NCBI GenBank assembly: GCA_949282965.1 | Contig: CASDQW010000046.1 | Location: 1-64,000, forward strand | DNA length: 64,000 nt | Reading direction: 5' to 3' | From: an uncultured Lentisphaeria bacterium | Lineage (GTDB): Bacteria > Verrucomicrobiota > Lentisphaeria > Victivallales > Victivallaceae | Shown here: positions 52,082 through 61,617 of the stretch, piece by piece | How the letters are laid out: every line of letters begins with the position of its first letter | Numbering within the stretch: the stretch's first letter is position 1 | Translations under genes and position numbers: made by a program | Notes under the pieces: model-generated | What the model was told of the DNA's origin: nothing | What the model saw: only the letters and a program-made list of their open reading frames with translations | Database searches by the model: none

Positions 52082-54100
52082 ATGGATAAGAATACTCTCA
52101 CCATCAATGGCCGGGAAGTCGCCATCGCCGGCGAGCGCAACCTTCTGGAAGTGATCCGCAAAGCGGGGATCGACCTGCCGACCTTCTGTTATCATTCCGA
52201 GCTGTCGATCTACGGTGCCTGCCGCCTGTGCCTGGTCGAAATTCAGGGCAAAGGGATTTTCGCCTCCTGCTCGACCGCGCCGGCACCGGGCATGTCGGTG
52301 CTCACCGATACCAAAGCCATCCGCAAGATGCGCAAGATCAACGTCGAACTGCTCCTGGCCAACCACAAGCGGGAATGCCCTTCCTGCGCCCGCAGCGCAA
52401 CCTGCTCGCTGCAGGACATCGCCCGCAAGCTCGGCGTCACCACCGTGCGCTACAAACAGCCCGCGGCCGACCTGCCGATCGACGATTCCAGTCCGTCGCT
52501 GTTGCGCGACCCGAATAAATGCGTGCTCTGCGGCGACTGCGTCCGGGTCTGCTCCGAAGTGCAGACGGTCGGCGCGCTGGATTTCGCGGGACGCGGCTCC
52601 AATGCCCGGGTGGTTCCGGCGTTTTCGCAGAATCTGGCGGACGTCGAATGCGTCAACTGCGGCCAGTGCGCGGCGGTCTGTCCGACCGGCGCCATCGTAC
52701 CGAAATCCAACTGCGATCAGGTCTGGGACGCCATTCATGACCCGGAAAAAACCGTGGTCGTTCAGGTCGCTCCGGCCGTGCGGGTGGCGCTCGGCGAGCA
52801 CTTCGGCTTCAAAAGCGGAGAAAACGTGGCGCGGCAGATGGTTTCCGCCATGAAAATGATGGGCTTTGATCAGGTATATGATACCTGTTATGCCGCCGAC
52901 ATGACGATTTTCGAGGAAGCCACGGAATTGATCGAACGGATCACCCGGGGCGGCAAGATGCCGATGTTCACCAGCTGCTGTCCCGCCTGGATCAAATTTC
53001 TGGAAACGTTCTATCCGGAATTGATGCCGAATTTGTCGAGCACCCGTTCGCCGCAGCAGATTTTCGGTGCGGTGGCGCGCCGGACCCTGCCGCAGCAGCT
53101 CCGGATCAAACCGGAAAATCTGGTGGTGGTTTCGGTCATGCCCTGTACCGCCAAGAAATTCGAAGCTCAGCTGCCGAAATTCAGCACCGACGGACGTCCG
53201 GACGTCGATTACGTACTGACCACGATCGAACTGGCTCAGATGATCGAATCGATGGGGATCGATCTGGCGGCGTTGCCGCCGGAAACCTTCGACATGCCGT
53301 TCGGATTCTCCACCGGTGGCGGTGTGATTTTCGGTACGACCGGCGGGGTTATGGAAGCGGCCCTGCGGTACGCGGTGGAAAAGATCGACGGGAAGCCGCT
53401 GGAAAGAATCGACTTCAAGGAAGTCCGCGGTCTCACTCCCCGCAAGGAAGCGGAACTGGAAGTCAACGGCGTCAAGCTGCGTCTGGCCGTGGTCCATGGT
53501 CTGGGGAACGCCCGGAAGCTGCTCGAAGACATCAAGGCCGGCCTGGTAAAGGTGGACTTTGTCGAAGTGATGGCCTGCCCCGGCGGCTGCATCAGTGGCG
53601 GCGGCCAGCCGATTTCTCATGAAACGGATTTCCGGACTCAACGGGCCCGCGGGCTGTATGAAACGGACAAGGTCCGCCAGCTTCAGAAGCCCCAGGACAA
53701 CTTCTGGGTGGAAAAATGCTACCAGGAAACCCTCGGCGGCCATCCCGGCTCCCATGCTGCCCACCTGGCGTTGCACACCCACTATCAGAACCGCAACCAG
53801 ATTTTCGACGCCAAGATCCCGGTGCTGCACGGTGAAGGGGCCGCGGACAAGATTCCGGTCTGCATCACCATCTGCACCAAACAGGAAAACTGCCCCGGCC
53901 AGGCCCTGCTCGGCATGGTGGTCGACTATATCAAGAAAAACAATCTGGCGGAACGTTTCGACGTGGATGCCGCCTTCAGCAGCCGTCCGGAAGCCGACGG
54001 GACTTTGGCCGTGACTGTAGGCGACCGGGAAATCGGTCGCAGCGACTCTCTGGAAGCAACCTTCCAGGCAGTAGTGACGGCCCTGAACGCCGCCTGCTGA
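52082..54100 (+). CDS. hydA: [FeFe]-hydrogenase catalytic subunit with C-terminal extension
   Basis: Produces or oxidises H2. The N-terminal [2Fe-2S] domain has TFCYHSELSIYGACRLC. A His-type cluster segment has HKRECPSCARSATC. Two [4Fe-4S] motifs follow (CVLCGDCVRVC and CVNCGQCAAVC). The H-cluster motifs are complete: TSCCPAW (about 297), MPCTAKKFE (about 353) and MACPGGCISGGGQP (about 497). After the usual end near residue 575, about 95 residues remain, with ICTKQENC and a small alpha/beta-like tail. The gene is 672 aa long. The maturases HydE, HydF and HydG are not in the window. Confidence 0.96.
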   Translation: MDKNTLTINGREVAIAGERNLLEVIRKAGIDLPTFCYHSELSIYGACRLCLVEIQGKGIFASCSTAPAPGMSVLTDTKAIRKMRKINVELLLANHKRECPSCARSATCSLQDIARKLGVTTVRYKQPAADLPIDDSSPSLLRDPNKCVLCGDCVRVCSEVQTVGALDFAGRGSNARVVPAFSQNLADVECVNCGQCAAVCPTGAIVPKSNCDQVWDAIHDPEKTVVVQVAPAVRVALGEHFGFKSGENVARQMVSAMKMMGFDQVYDTCYAADMTIFEEATELIERITRGGKMPMFTSCCPAWIKFLETFYPELMPNLSSTRSPQQIFGAVARRTLPQQLRIKPENLVVVSVMPCTAKKFEAQLPKFSTDGRPDVDYVLTTIELAQMIESMGIDLAALPPETFDMPFGFSTGGGVIFGTTGGVMEAALRYAVEKIDGKPLERIDFKEVRGLTPRKEAELEVNGVKLRLAVVHGLGNARKLLEDIKAGLVKVDFVEVMACPGGCISGGGQPISHETDFRTQRARGLYETDKVRQLQKPQDNFWVEKCYQETLGGHPGSHAAHLALHTHYQNRNQIFDAKIPVLHGEGAADKIPVCITICTKQENCPGQALLGMVVDYIKKNNLAERFDVDAAFSSRPEADGTLAVTVGDREIGRSDSLEATFQAVVTALNAAC

Positions 54101-54145
54101 CCGGCGCGGAGGACACTCCGTACGAAGGAGGCTGCGGCCTCTATG

Positions 54146-54198
54146 CACCCTGCGGGGGAGCGGGTCTATTCCGGCCCGCATTCCGGCAGGGTGTTTTT
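54146..54198 (+). terminator. Terminator of the hydrogenase operon
   Basis: CACCCTGC (54146-54153) pairs with GCAGGGTG (54186-54193) around an inner GCGGG/CCCGC stem; TTTTT follows. Confidence 0.8.
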
Positions 54199-54231
54199 CT
54201 GTCTATTTTCCATATTTTCCCGTTCAGCAGC

Positions 54232-54260
54232 TTGAAAAGAAGTTTCTTTTCCTGTATAAT
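54232..54260 (+). promoter_or_regulatory. Promoter of the response regulator gene
   Basis: TTGAAA (54232-54237), a 17-base spacer and consensus TATAAT (54255-54260). Confidence 0.65.
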
Positions 54261-54339
54261 ATGGATATAGTTCGGAAGAATGATGTTTTGCGCGTCGCTC
54301 CCGGTCGGGATGTGGTCGCGTTTTCATGTTGGAGAAAAA

Positions 54340-54756
54340 ATGGCTGAAACCCTCAAAGATCTGCCGGGCGGCAATGAAACCATCCTGATTGTGGATGATC
54401 ATGAAACCATCTGGGATTTTCTGATCGAAGCATTGCAACGTCTTGGCTATTCGGTGCTGCTGGCGGAAAACGGAGCGGACGCAGTGGAAATCTACCGGGA
54501 AAATCCCGGCCAGGTCGATCTGGTGCTGCTGGACATGATCATGCCGAAGGTGGGCGGGCATCAGGCGTTCTGCCAGATCCGGGCCATGGACCCGAACGCA
54601 ACGATTCTGCTGTCCAGCGGTTTTGTATCCGAAGAGGAAGTGCATGACCTGCTGCAACAGGGGGCCTGCGGTTTCCTGCCGAAACCGCATCGACTGCCGG
54701 ATGTCGCCCGGGCCATCCGCAAGGCTCTCGACCGCCAAACCGTCAAGGCCTGCTGA
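54340..54756 (+). CDS. Single-domain response regulator
   Basis: The 138-residue receiver domain has no output domain. ETILIVDDHETIWDFL gives the acidic pair, LVLLDMIMPKVGG the phosphoacceptor Asp, LLSSGF the switch Ser and FLPKPHR the conserved Lys. The phrase VDDHETIWDFL and the SSGF/KPHRLPDVARAI end resemble receivers paired with hybrid histidine kinases. No kinase is adjacent. GGAG lies 5 bases before the ATG. uvrC follows after 27 bases, so they may share a transcript. Confidence 0.93.
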   Translation: MAETLKDLPGGNETILIVDDHETIWDFLIEALQRLGYSVLLAENGADAVEIYRENPGQVDLVLLDMIMPKVGGHQAFCQIRAMDPNATILLSSGFVSEEEVHDLLQQGACGFLPKPHRLPDVARAIRKALDRQTVKAC

Positions 54757-54783
54757 CGAATTGTCGGGCCCAAACCGCTTGCG

Positions 54784-56241
54784 ATGAAAAGGGAATTTCA
54801 CCCGTCGGATCTGCCCCATCAACCCGGCGTATATGTTTTCCGGGACCGCTTCGGCCGGGTCATCTATGTCGGCAAGGCTTCGGATCTGCGGCGGCGGGTT
54901 TCCAGCTATTTTCAGCCTTCCCGGCTGGCCCGGGCCGACGCCAAACTGCGTTCACTGGTCAACTCCATTGACGACTGGTCGTTCCAGACGGTGCGCAACG
55001 AGGATGAAGCCCTGATTCTTGAATCCCGCCTGATCAAGGAATACGCGCCGCATTACAACATTCTGATGCGGGACGACAAGCGCTACCCGCTGCTGAAAAT
55101 CGATCTGCGCGACCGCTTCCCGACACTCAAGCTGGCCCGTATCAAAAAAGAAGATCATGCCCGCTATTTCGGACCGTTTCCGCAGGGCGGAGCGCTGCGT
55201 GCGACGCTGGATTTTCTGCTGGCGCATTTCGGGCTGCGCGCCTGCCGCGACTCCTCCCCCGACGCGGAAACCCGCAAGCGCTGCCTCAAACGCATCGTCC
55301 GGGATTGCAGCGCCCCCTGCACCGGCGCCGTCAGCGAGGCGGAATACCGGCAGCTGGTGGAGCGGGTGCTGCAGGTGCTCTCCGGCGACATCGGCGAACT
55401 CTCCACCGAAATCCGGGAAAAAATGCAGCAGGCGGCCGCCGCCAGAAAATTCGAAGCCGCCGCCCGTTACCGGGACATCCTGACCAATCTGGAGGCCGTT
55501 TTCGGTGAGAAAAAACGCGCTTTCGAACGCCCGGAGCTGCCGGAACTGCCGGACGGTCCCGCCGCCGTCCGGGATCTGCAGCGGGAACTGGGCTTGCCGA
55601 ACCGCCCGGAACGGATGATCTGCTTTGACAATTCCAATTTGTTCGGGACGTTCGCCGTCTCCTCCATGGTCTGCTTTCATGACGGGCGGCCGGACCGGGC
55701 GAACTACCGCAGGTTCCGGGTGCGCACGGTGGCGCAGCCCGACGACTTCGAAACCATGCGGGAGGTCATCACCCGCCATTTCGGAAGGCTGCTGCGGGAA
55801 GACCGGGCACTCCCGGATCTGGTCGTCATCGACGGCGGCCGTGGGCAGCTTTCCGCCGCGCTGGACGCGCTGATTGCGCTGGGCTGTCCGCCGCTGCCGG
55901 TCATCGGACTGGCCAAACGCAACGAAGAGGTGTTCCTCCCCGGACGGGAGGAACCACTGCGGCTGGACCGGCACGGACCGGCCCTGCGGCTGCTGCAGGC
56001 GATCCGCGACGAGTCGCACCGTTTCGCCATCACCTATCACCGACAGCTGCGCATGAAACGGTTGGAACAGTCGCTGCTGGACGACATTCCCGGTATCGGG
56101 GAAGAGCGCAAGAAACAATTGCTCCGGACCTTCGGCTCGGTGCGCGCCATCCGGCACGCCGACGCGGCGGAAATCGCCCGGAAAATCCCGGGGATCGGAG
56201 AAAAATTAGCACAAAAACTCATTGACTTTTTAGCGGAATAA
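54784..56241 (+). CDS. uvrC: Excinuclease ABC subunit C (short form)
   Basis: Makes both incisions in nucleotide-excision repair. The N-terminal GIY-YIG nuclease is PGVYVFRDRFGRVIYVGKASDLRRRV (in part, residues 14-39). A UVR helix pair for UvrB contact is EIREKMQQAAAARKFEAAARY. The RNase-H-like nuclease has CFDNSNLFGTF, VVIDGGRGQL and RDESHRFAITYH. Helix-hairpin-helix motifs (LLDDIPGIGEERKKQLL, IPGIGEKLAQKLI) end it. At 485 aa it is over 100 residues shorter than E. coli UvrC, mainly between the GIY-YIG and RNase-H parts, yet all catalytic motifs remain. Confidence 0.95.
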   Translation: MKREFHPSDLPHQPGVYVFRDRFGRVIYVGKASDLRRRVSSYFQPSRLARADAKLRSLVNSIDDWSFQTVRNEDEALILESRLIKEYAPHYNILMRDDKRYPLLKIDLRDRFPTLKLARIKKEDHARYFGPFPQGGALRATLDFLLAHFGLRACRDSSPDAETRKRCLKRIVRDCSAPCTGAVSEAEYRQLVERVLQVLSGDIGELSTEIREKMQQAAAARKFEAAARYRDILTNLEAVFGEKKRAFERPELPELPDGPAAVRDLQRELGLPNRPERMICFDNSNLFGTFAVSSMVCFHDGRPDRANYRRFRVRTVAQPDDFETMREVITRHFGRLLREDRALPDLVVIDGGRGQLSAALDALIALGCPPLPVIGLAKRNEEVFLPGREEPLRLDRHGPALRLLQAIRDESHRFAITYHRQLRMKRLEQSLLDDIPGIGEERKKQLLRTFGSVRAIRHADAAEIARKIPGIGEKLAQKLIDFLAE

Positions 56242-56291
56242 GATTATTTTCATAGCGATTTCCAAAATTCATAAAGAAGGAATGCTCTGAA

Positions 56292-58034
56292 ATGACCGTA
56301 AAGTATGCTTCCCTCGCCTTCTGCGTGGCAATAGCAAGTGCCTTTCTGGCATGGCCGGGAGTCGGTGCGGAATCCTCTCCCATGGCGGAAGCCGGACGGC
56401 TGTTCAAGGAAAAACTCACCGCGGCCGCCGCCAATCCAGCCTCCGACACGGCAACCACCCCCATGACGCCGCAGAACATCCCGGGCAGTGTCGTGCTGAT
56501 CGGCAGCAGCGAGGGGTGCGGCAGCGGTTTTCTGTGCCGTTTGTGGGGCGTTCCGGTCATCGTCACCAATGCCCACGTGTATGCGCGCATGTATCAATCC
56601 ACCATAGAAGACGGACGTCAGTACCGTTATACCCCCAAAGCCGCGCTGATCTCCCGAAAACGGGACCTGGCCCTGATCGAAGCGGACATTCCGTCAGATC
56701 GGTGTCTGTTTGAAATCGCCGAAAACCTTGCCACCACCCCGCTCCGAACCCCGGCCAATGCCTATGGTGACAGCCTCGGCGATCGGGTCATTACGGTTCT
56801 GAACGGTCAACTTCTCGGCATCGGTCCGGATGAAATCGAAATCTCCGCCGGAATCGTTCCCGGCAATTCCGGAGGTCCGGTGGTCAATCAGAACATGCAG
56901 ATCATCGGCGTTTCCACTTACCTGAAACTGCTGACTCCCGACGCCAATATGCTGGACGGCACCCGGTTCGGAAGACGGTCGCCGCCGAGAGGCATCCGCC
57001 GGTTCGCCATCCGGATCGATAATCTTGATCCGCAGGAGTTTGAAATCTTCGATCCGAAACAGCAGCAGAAGGATCTGAACGTCTTTCAGTACCTGACGAC
57101 CGCCAACGCGAACTTTCAGAGAGCCATCAAAAGTGAAAAAGGCATGGCGCTCTGGATTGCTTTCCACCGCGTCTATCGCCGGGTCAATCCGTTCTGGAAC
57201 TACCAGAGCCCCATTCTGTACCTCAAGAAGTTGATCGTTCAGGAGCAACGGCTCATGGCTGCCGCCTCCGGCCTGCTGAATCTTCCGCTGCACGTGCTGA
57301 CGCCTCAGGAAAACCGGATGGTGAATCAAATGTTTCAGCAATTATCCCGCTACCGGCGCGACAGTTTCCGCTGCAATGTCTGTAACGGAAGAGGCGAACT
57401 GCCAGATGCCAGACTTCAGGATGGCCGGACCTACTCCTACCAGAGCGACAACAGCCGGAAAATCTGCCCCGAATGTTCCGGGCTGGGACAGGCAAACGTC
57501 CCTTATTACAATATTATGCGAACCAGTCCGACCAGCGTCCGCTACCCGAAATTCCGGATCGCCTCGGTCGTCCCCGGCATGGATCAGGCCACCACGTTGA
57601 AACTCCTGCAGGCGAGCGATGTCGCGGAGCCCATCAACGTCAACGGCATTTTCCAGCTTTACACGCTCCCCGGCAACCATGCCTACTATCAGGCGACCAA
57701 TACGTATCTTACCTTCGTCGCCCGGCGTCTGAGCGCCATCAACATTCATTTTCCGGCGGGACAATCGTTATGGGAAGAACTGAAACAGGATCTGATCCAA
57801 AAATTCGGAAAGCCGACCGTCGATTTCGATTATGGCTCCCTCTTGGGCTACGTGGTCTTCGAGCACCCGGAAGGGGTCATCATGCTGACCAATGCAGATC
57901 GCGGCATCCGCCTCACGGCCCGGCATTATCTCCTGACCGAACTGGAAATGCGGTTTCTGGAAAACCTGGGAAAAAAACTTTTCATCCCGCAGAAACATAA
58001 CGGCGGAGAACTTGATCGCAATTTCTTCATGTGA
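56292..58034 (+). CDS. Secreted trypsin-like serine protease with DnaJ-type zinc motifs
   Basis: The 580-residue exported protein has a signal peptide (LAFCVAIASAFLAWPGVGA). The trypsin-like domain (about 60-240) has the triad in VTNAHVY, SRKRDLALIEAD and VPGNSGGPVVN. A helical middle part follows. A pair of DnaJ-like CxxCxGxG motifs lies at CNVCNGRG (about 360) and CPECSGLG (about 392), normally a zinc knuckle. The C-terminal domain (about 430-570) is of unknown type. No PDZ domain is recognised. First gene of a membrane-quality-control-like cluster; the next gene starts 6 bases after its stop. Confidence 0.82.
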   Translation: MTVKYASLAFCVAIASAFLAWPGVGAESSPMAEAGRLFKEKLTAAAANPASDTATTPMTPQNIPGSVVLIGSSEGCGSGFLCRLWGVPVIVTNAHVYARMYQSTIEDGRQYRYTPKAALISRKRDLALIEADIPSDRCLFEIAENLATTPLRTPANAYGDSLGDRVITVLNGQLLGIGPDEIEISAGIVPGNSGGPVVNQNMQIIGVSTYLKLLTPDANMLDGTRFGRRSPPRGIRRFAIRIDNLDPQEFEIFDPKQQQKDLNVFQYLTTANANFQRAIKSEKGMALWIAFHRVYRRVNPFWNYQSPILYLKKLIVQEQRLMAAASGLLNLPLHVLTPQENRMVNQMFQQLSRYRRDSFRCNVCNGRGELPDARLQDGRTYSYQSDNSRKICPECSGLGQANVPYYNIMRTSPTSVRYPKFRIASVVPGMDQATTLKLLQASDVAEPINVNGIFQLYTLPGNHAYYQATNTYLTFVARRLSAINIHFPAGQSLWEELKQDLIQKFGKPTVDFDYGSLLGYVVFEHPEGVIMLTNADRGIRLTARHYLLTELEMRFLENLGKKLFIPQKHNGGELDRNFFM

Positions 58035-58040
58035 GGTGCT

Positions 58041-59642
58041 ATGAAACGATTGACGACAGGCTGGCTGACGGTTTTGCTGCTGCTGACGGCAGCGGCGACG
58101 GCAAAATGTGTGACGCCCGGCGCCGGAGAAACGGCGGACCGCCGTCTTTTCACCGCCGGCGACGGTACCGGAACCGTCTATTATGTGCCGCAGTTCACGG
58201 AATTCAAGGAGGTGTCCGAAGCGGACCTGCTGTTTTTGCGCAAGGTGCTCCGGCGCGCCCGGAAGGAAGGCGTCCGCGCCGTGATTTTCGAACTCGACAC
58301 GCCGGGAGGCCGGGTGGATGTGGCATTGCGCTATCTGTCGGTTTTCGCCAAATCCGAGGTACCGGTGGTGGCACACCTCAACCCCCAGGGGATTTCCGCC
58401 GGCATGATCATCGCGTTGGCCGCGGACCGGATTGCCATCGACCACCATGGCATCATCGGCGACGCCATGCCGCTGGCGATGACACCGGGCGGTATGCGGC
58501 CGATTACCGCGCCACCGGACAAAACTCCGCCGGAAACGCCCCCCGCGGAAAACACCGGCAAGCCGGAGGAAAAATCCCCCTCCCCCGAAAAACAACCGCC
58601 TCCGGCCACCCCGTCCTCCTGGGAACCGCTCCTGGAAGAGATCCGCAGACTGCGCCAAGACGGTTCCCACCAGCCTTTGACCAATGAGGAGAAACGGCTC
58701 GCGGATCAAAAATTCCTGACCGTTTTCTTCAAAGTGCTGCAGGTTCTGGCGGAGAAAAACGACCGCCCGGTCAAGGTCATCCGGGCCACAGCCGATCCCT
58801 ACACGGTACTTACCGTCAAGGATGACGGCATTCGCCACGATGGACGCGCTCCGCTGACACTGTCCGCGACCGAAGCCCAGAAACTGGGAGTGGTCGACTA
58901 CGTCGTGCGCGGTCGGAACGACATTTTAGCGGAAATCGGTTTGCCGAATGCCCGGATAGAAGAAATCCGGCCGAGCCCCACGGACCAGATCTTTTCATTT
59001 CTGGCGCACCCGATGGTGGCAGGGGTGCTGATCATGCTGGGGTTGGTCGGGCTGTTCGTGGAGGTGAAAACCCCCGGGTTCGGGGTACCGGGCATTCTCG
59101 GGATCTGCGCAGTGGTATTGTATTTCATCGGCCAGATCGCGGTTGGCGCCTCCGAATGGGGCCCGATGGTGATCTTCTTCATCGGCGTGGTGCTGCTGGC
59201 GCTGGAAATCTTCCTGATCCCCGGCTTCGGTCTGGTCGGGGTGCTCGGCGGCATCTGCGTGCTGGGGTCCATGGTGGCCGCATTCGGCTTTGACAACCTG
59301 GAAACAGCGGTGCAGGTGGTCGGCGGCGGTCTGGTTGCCGCGCTGCTGATCATAACGGTGCTGGTCATGTATGTGCTGCCCAAAACCGCGCTGTTCCGGC
59401 GTTTTGCACTGGCGGAGGCGGTCGGTCGGGACAGTGGCCAGGAAGCCGCCCAGGCGGAAGCGCTGGCAGAGCAGGAAGCGGGCGCATTGGGGAAAGCCAT
59501 TTCGCCACTGCGTCCGTCCGGAACGGTGGAACTGAGCGGGAAGCGTTTCGATGCGGTAACCGAAGGGGACTTCATTGACGCCGGCTGCGAAGTTCAGGTC
59601 GTCGGCAAACGGAACTTTCAGCTGATTGTTCGCAAAATCTGA
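58041..59642 (+). CDS. NfeD-family membrane-bound serine protease (long form)
   Basis: The 533-residue long NfeD protein has a signal sequence (TTGWLTVLLLLTAAATA). A ClpP/SppA-like domain has IFELDTPGGRVDVALRYL and QGISAGMIIALAADRIAID, with the likely Ser nucleophile in GISAGM. A Pro-rich insertion lies at about 160-200. Four to five membrane helices (about 310-455; MVAGVLIMLGLVGLFVEV, GVPGILGICAVVLYFIG) and a C-terminal OB-fold domain (SGKRFDAVTEGDFIDAG, VQVVGKRNFQLIVRKI) complete it. Long NfeD proteins work with flotillin/SPFH proteins, and two FloA genes follow. Confidence 0.92.
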   Translation: MKRLTTGWLTVLLLLTAAATAKCVTPGAGETADRRLFTAGDGTGTVYYVPQFTEFKEVSEADLLFLRKVLRRARKEGVRAVIFELDTPGGRVDVALRYLSVFAKSEVPVVAHLNPQGISAGMIIALAADRIAIDHHGIIGDAMPLAMTPGGMRPITAPPDKTPPETPPAENTGKPEEKSPSPEKQPPPATPSSWEPLLEEIRRLRQDGSHQPLTNEEKRLADQKFLTVFFKVLQVLAEKNDRPVKVIRATADPYTVLTVKDDGIRHDGRAPLTLSATEAQKLGVVDYVVRGRNDILAEIGLPNARIEEIRPSPTDQIFSFLAHPMVAGVLIMLGLVGLFVEVKTPGFGVPGILGICAVVLYFIGQIAVGASEWGPMVIFFIGVVLLALEIFLIPGFGLVGVLGGICVLGSMVAAFGFDNLETAVQVVGGGLVAALLIITVLVMYVLPKTALFRRFALAEAVGRDSGQEAAQAEALAEQEAGALGKAISPLRPSGTVELSGKRFDAVTEGDFIDAGCEVQVVGKRNFQLIVRKI

Positions 59643-59687
59643 TATCGGGCTCCGGAATCAATATTTTTAACAGAAAGGACTGCTTGT

Positions 59688-60590
59688 ATGGGGTTGGGTT
59701 TGTGGAGTTTCATTCTGCTGGGGCTGGCGGCGCTGGCGGTGCTGTGGCTGTTTCTGGTCGTCATTCCCGTCCGCCACTGGGTGGCGGCACTCTGCTCCGG
59801 AGTGCCGGTCGGCATCTTCACCTTGATCGGCATGCGGCTGCGGCAGGTGCCGCCGCACCTGATCGTCGATGCCATGATCCAGGCACACAAGGCCGGCATC
59901 GCTCTGACCACCGACGTGCTGGAAGCACATTTTCTGGCCGGCGGCAACGTCATGCGCGTCGTTGCAGCGCTGGTGGCGGCGGACAAGGCGAACATCGCCC
60001 TCTCCATTCAGCGGGCAACCGCCATCGACCTGGCCGGACGCAACGTGCTCGAAGCCGTCAAAATGTCCGTCAACCCCAAGGTCATTGAGACCCCGGAAGT
60101 CGCGGCCATGGCCAAGGACGGCATTCAGGTCAAGGCCATCGCCCGGGTCACGGTCCGCGCCAACATCGACCGGCTGATCGGCGGCGCGGGAGAACAGACC
60201 ATTCTGGCTCGGGTCGGCGAAGGGATCGTCACCACCATCGGCTCGGCCTCCAGCCACAAGCAGATTCTGGAAAATCCCGACATGATTTCGAAAACCGTAC
60301 TGAAGAAAGGACTGGATTCCGGCACCGCCTTTGAAATTCTCTCCATCGACATCGCTGACGTGAATGTCGGGAAAAACATCGGCGCCCAACTCCAGACCGA
60401 TCAGGCCAATGCCGACAAAAACATCGCCCAGGCGAAAGCCGAAGAACGCCGTGCCATGGCCGTCGCGCAGGAGCAGGAAATGCTCGCGCGGATCGGAGAA
60501 ATGCGCGCTAAACTGGTCGCGATGGAAGCGCAGGTGCCGCTGGCCATCGCTCAGGCCTTCCGCAGCCCGGATCTCAAAATGGGCAACTGA
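59688..60590 (+). CDS. floA: Flotillin-like protein FloA (copy 1)
   Basis: The 300-residue FloA/YqfA scaffold has an N-terminal membrane hairpin ([21 protein letters not shown]), the SPFH-like core ([51 protein letters not shown] in part, [22 protein letters not shown]), and the Ala/Glu-rich helix [18 protein letters not shown]. It organises membrane microdomains and associates with NfeD in other bacteria. It lacks the C-terminal YYRMKN tail seen in the second copy. Confidence 0.94.
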   Translation: MGLGLWSFILLGLAALAVLWLFLVVIPVRHWVAALCSGVPVGIFTLIGMRLRQVPPHLIVDAMIQAHKAGIALTTDVLEAHFLAGGNVMRVVAALVAADKANIALSIQRATAIDLAGRNVLEAVKMSVNPKVIETPEVAAMAKDGIQVKAIARVTVRANIDRLIGGAGEQTILARVGEGIVTTIGSASSHKQILENPDMISKTVLKKGLDSGTAFEILSIDIADVNVGKNIGAQLQTDQANADKNIAQAKAEERRAMAVAQEQEMLARIGEMRAKLVAMEAQVPLAIAQAFRSPDLKMGN

Positions 60591-60624
60591 ATAACCCTGT
60601 AACCCGAAAAGGATTCACATACTT

Positions 60625-61605
60625 ATGGCTGGAATGGTTGGAATTATTGCGTTGCTGGTGGTGCTGGCGGCGATATTTGTCGTGTTTGTTGTGGTCATCC
60701 CGATCCCCCTGTGGATCGCGGCGATTTTCTCCGGGGTCCGGGTCAGTGTATTCGGGCTGGTGGGCATGCGGCTGCGCCGGGTACCGCCGCAGGTGATTCT
60801 CTCCGCGTTGATTCAGGCACGTAAGGCCGGACTGGAAGGCATCAATTCCAATGCCCTGGAAGCCCACTATCTGGCGGGAGGAAACGTTTTCCGCGTTATT
60901 TTTGCACTGGTGGCGGCGGACAAAGCAGGCATTCCGCTGACACTGCAGCGCGCCACCGCCATCGACCTGGCCGGGCGCGACGTGCTCGAAGCCGTCAAAA
61001 TGTCGGTCAACCCCAAAGTCATTGAAACCCCGGTAGTGGCCGCTGTGGCGCAGGACGGCATCCAGCTGCAGGCGGTCGCCCGGGTCACGGTCCGGGCCAA
61101 TATCGACCGCCTGGTCGGCGGCGCCGGTGAAGAAACCGTCCTTGCCCGAATCGGGGAAGGCATCGTCACCACCATCGGTTCGGCCGCCAGCCATAAGCTG
61201 GTGCTGGAAAATCCCGACATGATCTCCAAAACCGTGTTGAAAAAAGGTCTGGACTCCGGCACCGCGTTTGAAATTCTCTCCATCGACATCGCCGATGTCG
61301 ATGTCGGCAAAAACATCGGCGCCGAACTCCAGATGTCCCAGGCAAATGCCGACAAGGACATTGCCCAGGCCAAGGCCGAGGAACGCCGCGCCATGGCCAT
61401 CGCCCTGGAACAGGAAATGAAAGCCAAGATCCGGCAGATGGAAGCCGACCTGGTTGCCGCCGAAGCGGAAGTGCCGCAGGCCATTTCCGAAGCGCTGGCC
61501 TCCGGCCGTCTCGGCATCATGGACTACTACCGGATGAAAAACGTGATGGCCGATACCGACATGCGCCAGGCCATCGCCAAACCGGCTGCCGCAACCGCAG
61601 AATGA
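60625..61605 (+). CDS. floA: Flotillin-like protein FloA (copy 2)
   Basis: The 326-residue paralogue is adjacent to copy 1. The core is nearly the same ([64 protein letters not shown] in part), but the membrane hairpin and the C-terminus differ. It ends with the family-typical [20 protein letters not shown]. The two cores share long identical peptide runs, which points to an in-place tandem duplication or conversion. The pair may form mixed assemblies. Confidence 0.95.
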   Translation: MAGMVGIIALLVVLAAIFVVFVVVIPIPLWIAAIFSGVRVSVFGLVGMRLRRVPPQVILSALIQARKAGLEGINSNALEAHYLAGGNVFRVIFALVAADKAGIPLTLQRATAIDLAGRDVLEAVKMSVNPKVIETPVVAAVAQDGIQLQAVARVTVRANIDRLVGGAGEETVLARIGEGIVTTIGSAASHKLVLENPDMISKTVLKKGLDSGTAFEILSIDIADVDVGKNIGAELQMSQANADKDIAQAKAEERRAMAIALEQEMKAKIRQMEADLVAAEAEVPQAISEALASGRLGIMDYYRMKNVMADTDMRQAIAKPAAATAE

Positions 61606-61617
61606 CGGGGGCCCCCG

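Noticed and set aside
49613-54181. A 1522-codon open frame on the minus strand across the hydrogenase genes
   Set aside because: It is antisense to hydC, hydB and hydA, whose Fe-S motifs are intact. Its composition (His, Gly, Arg, Phe rich without domains) is what GC-rich coding DNA gives in the opposite frame.
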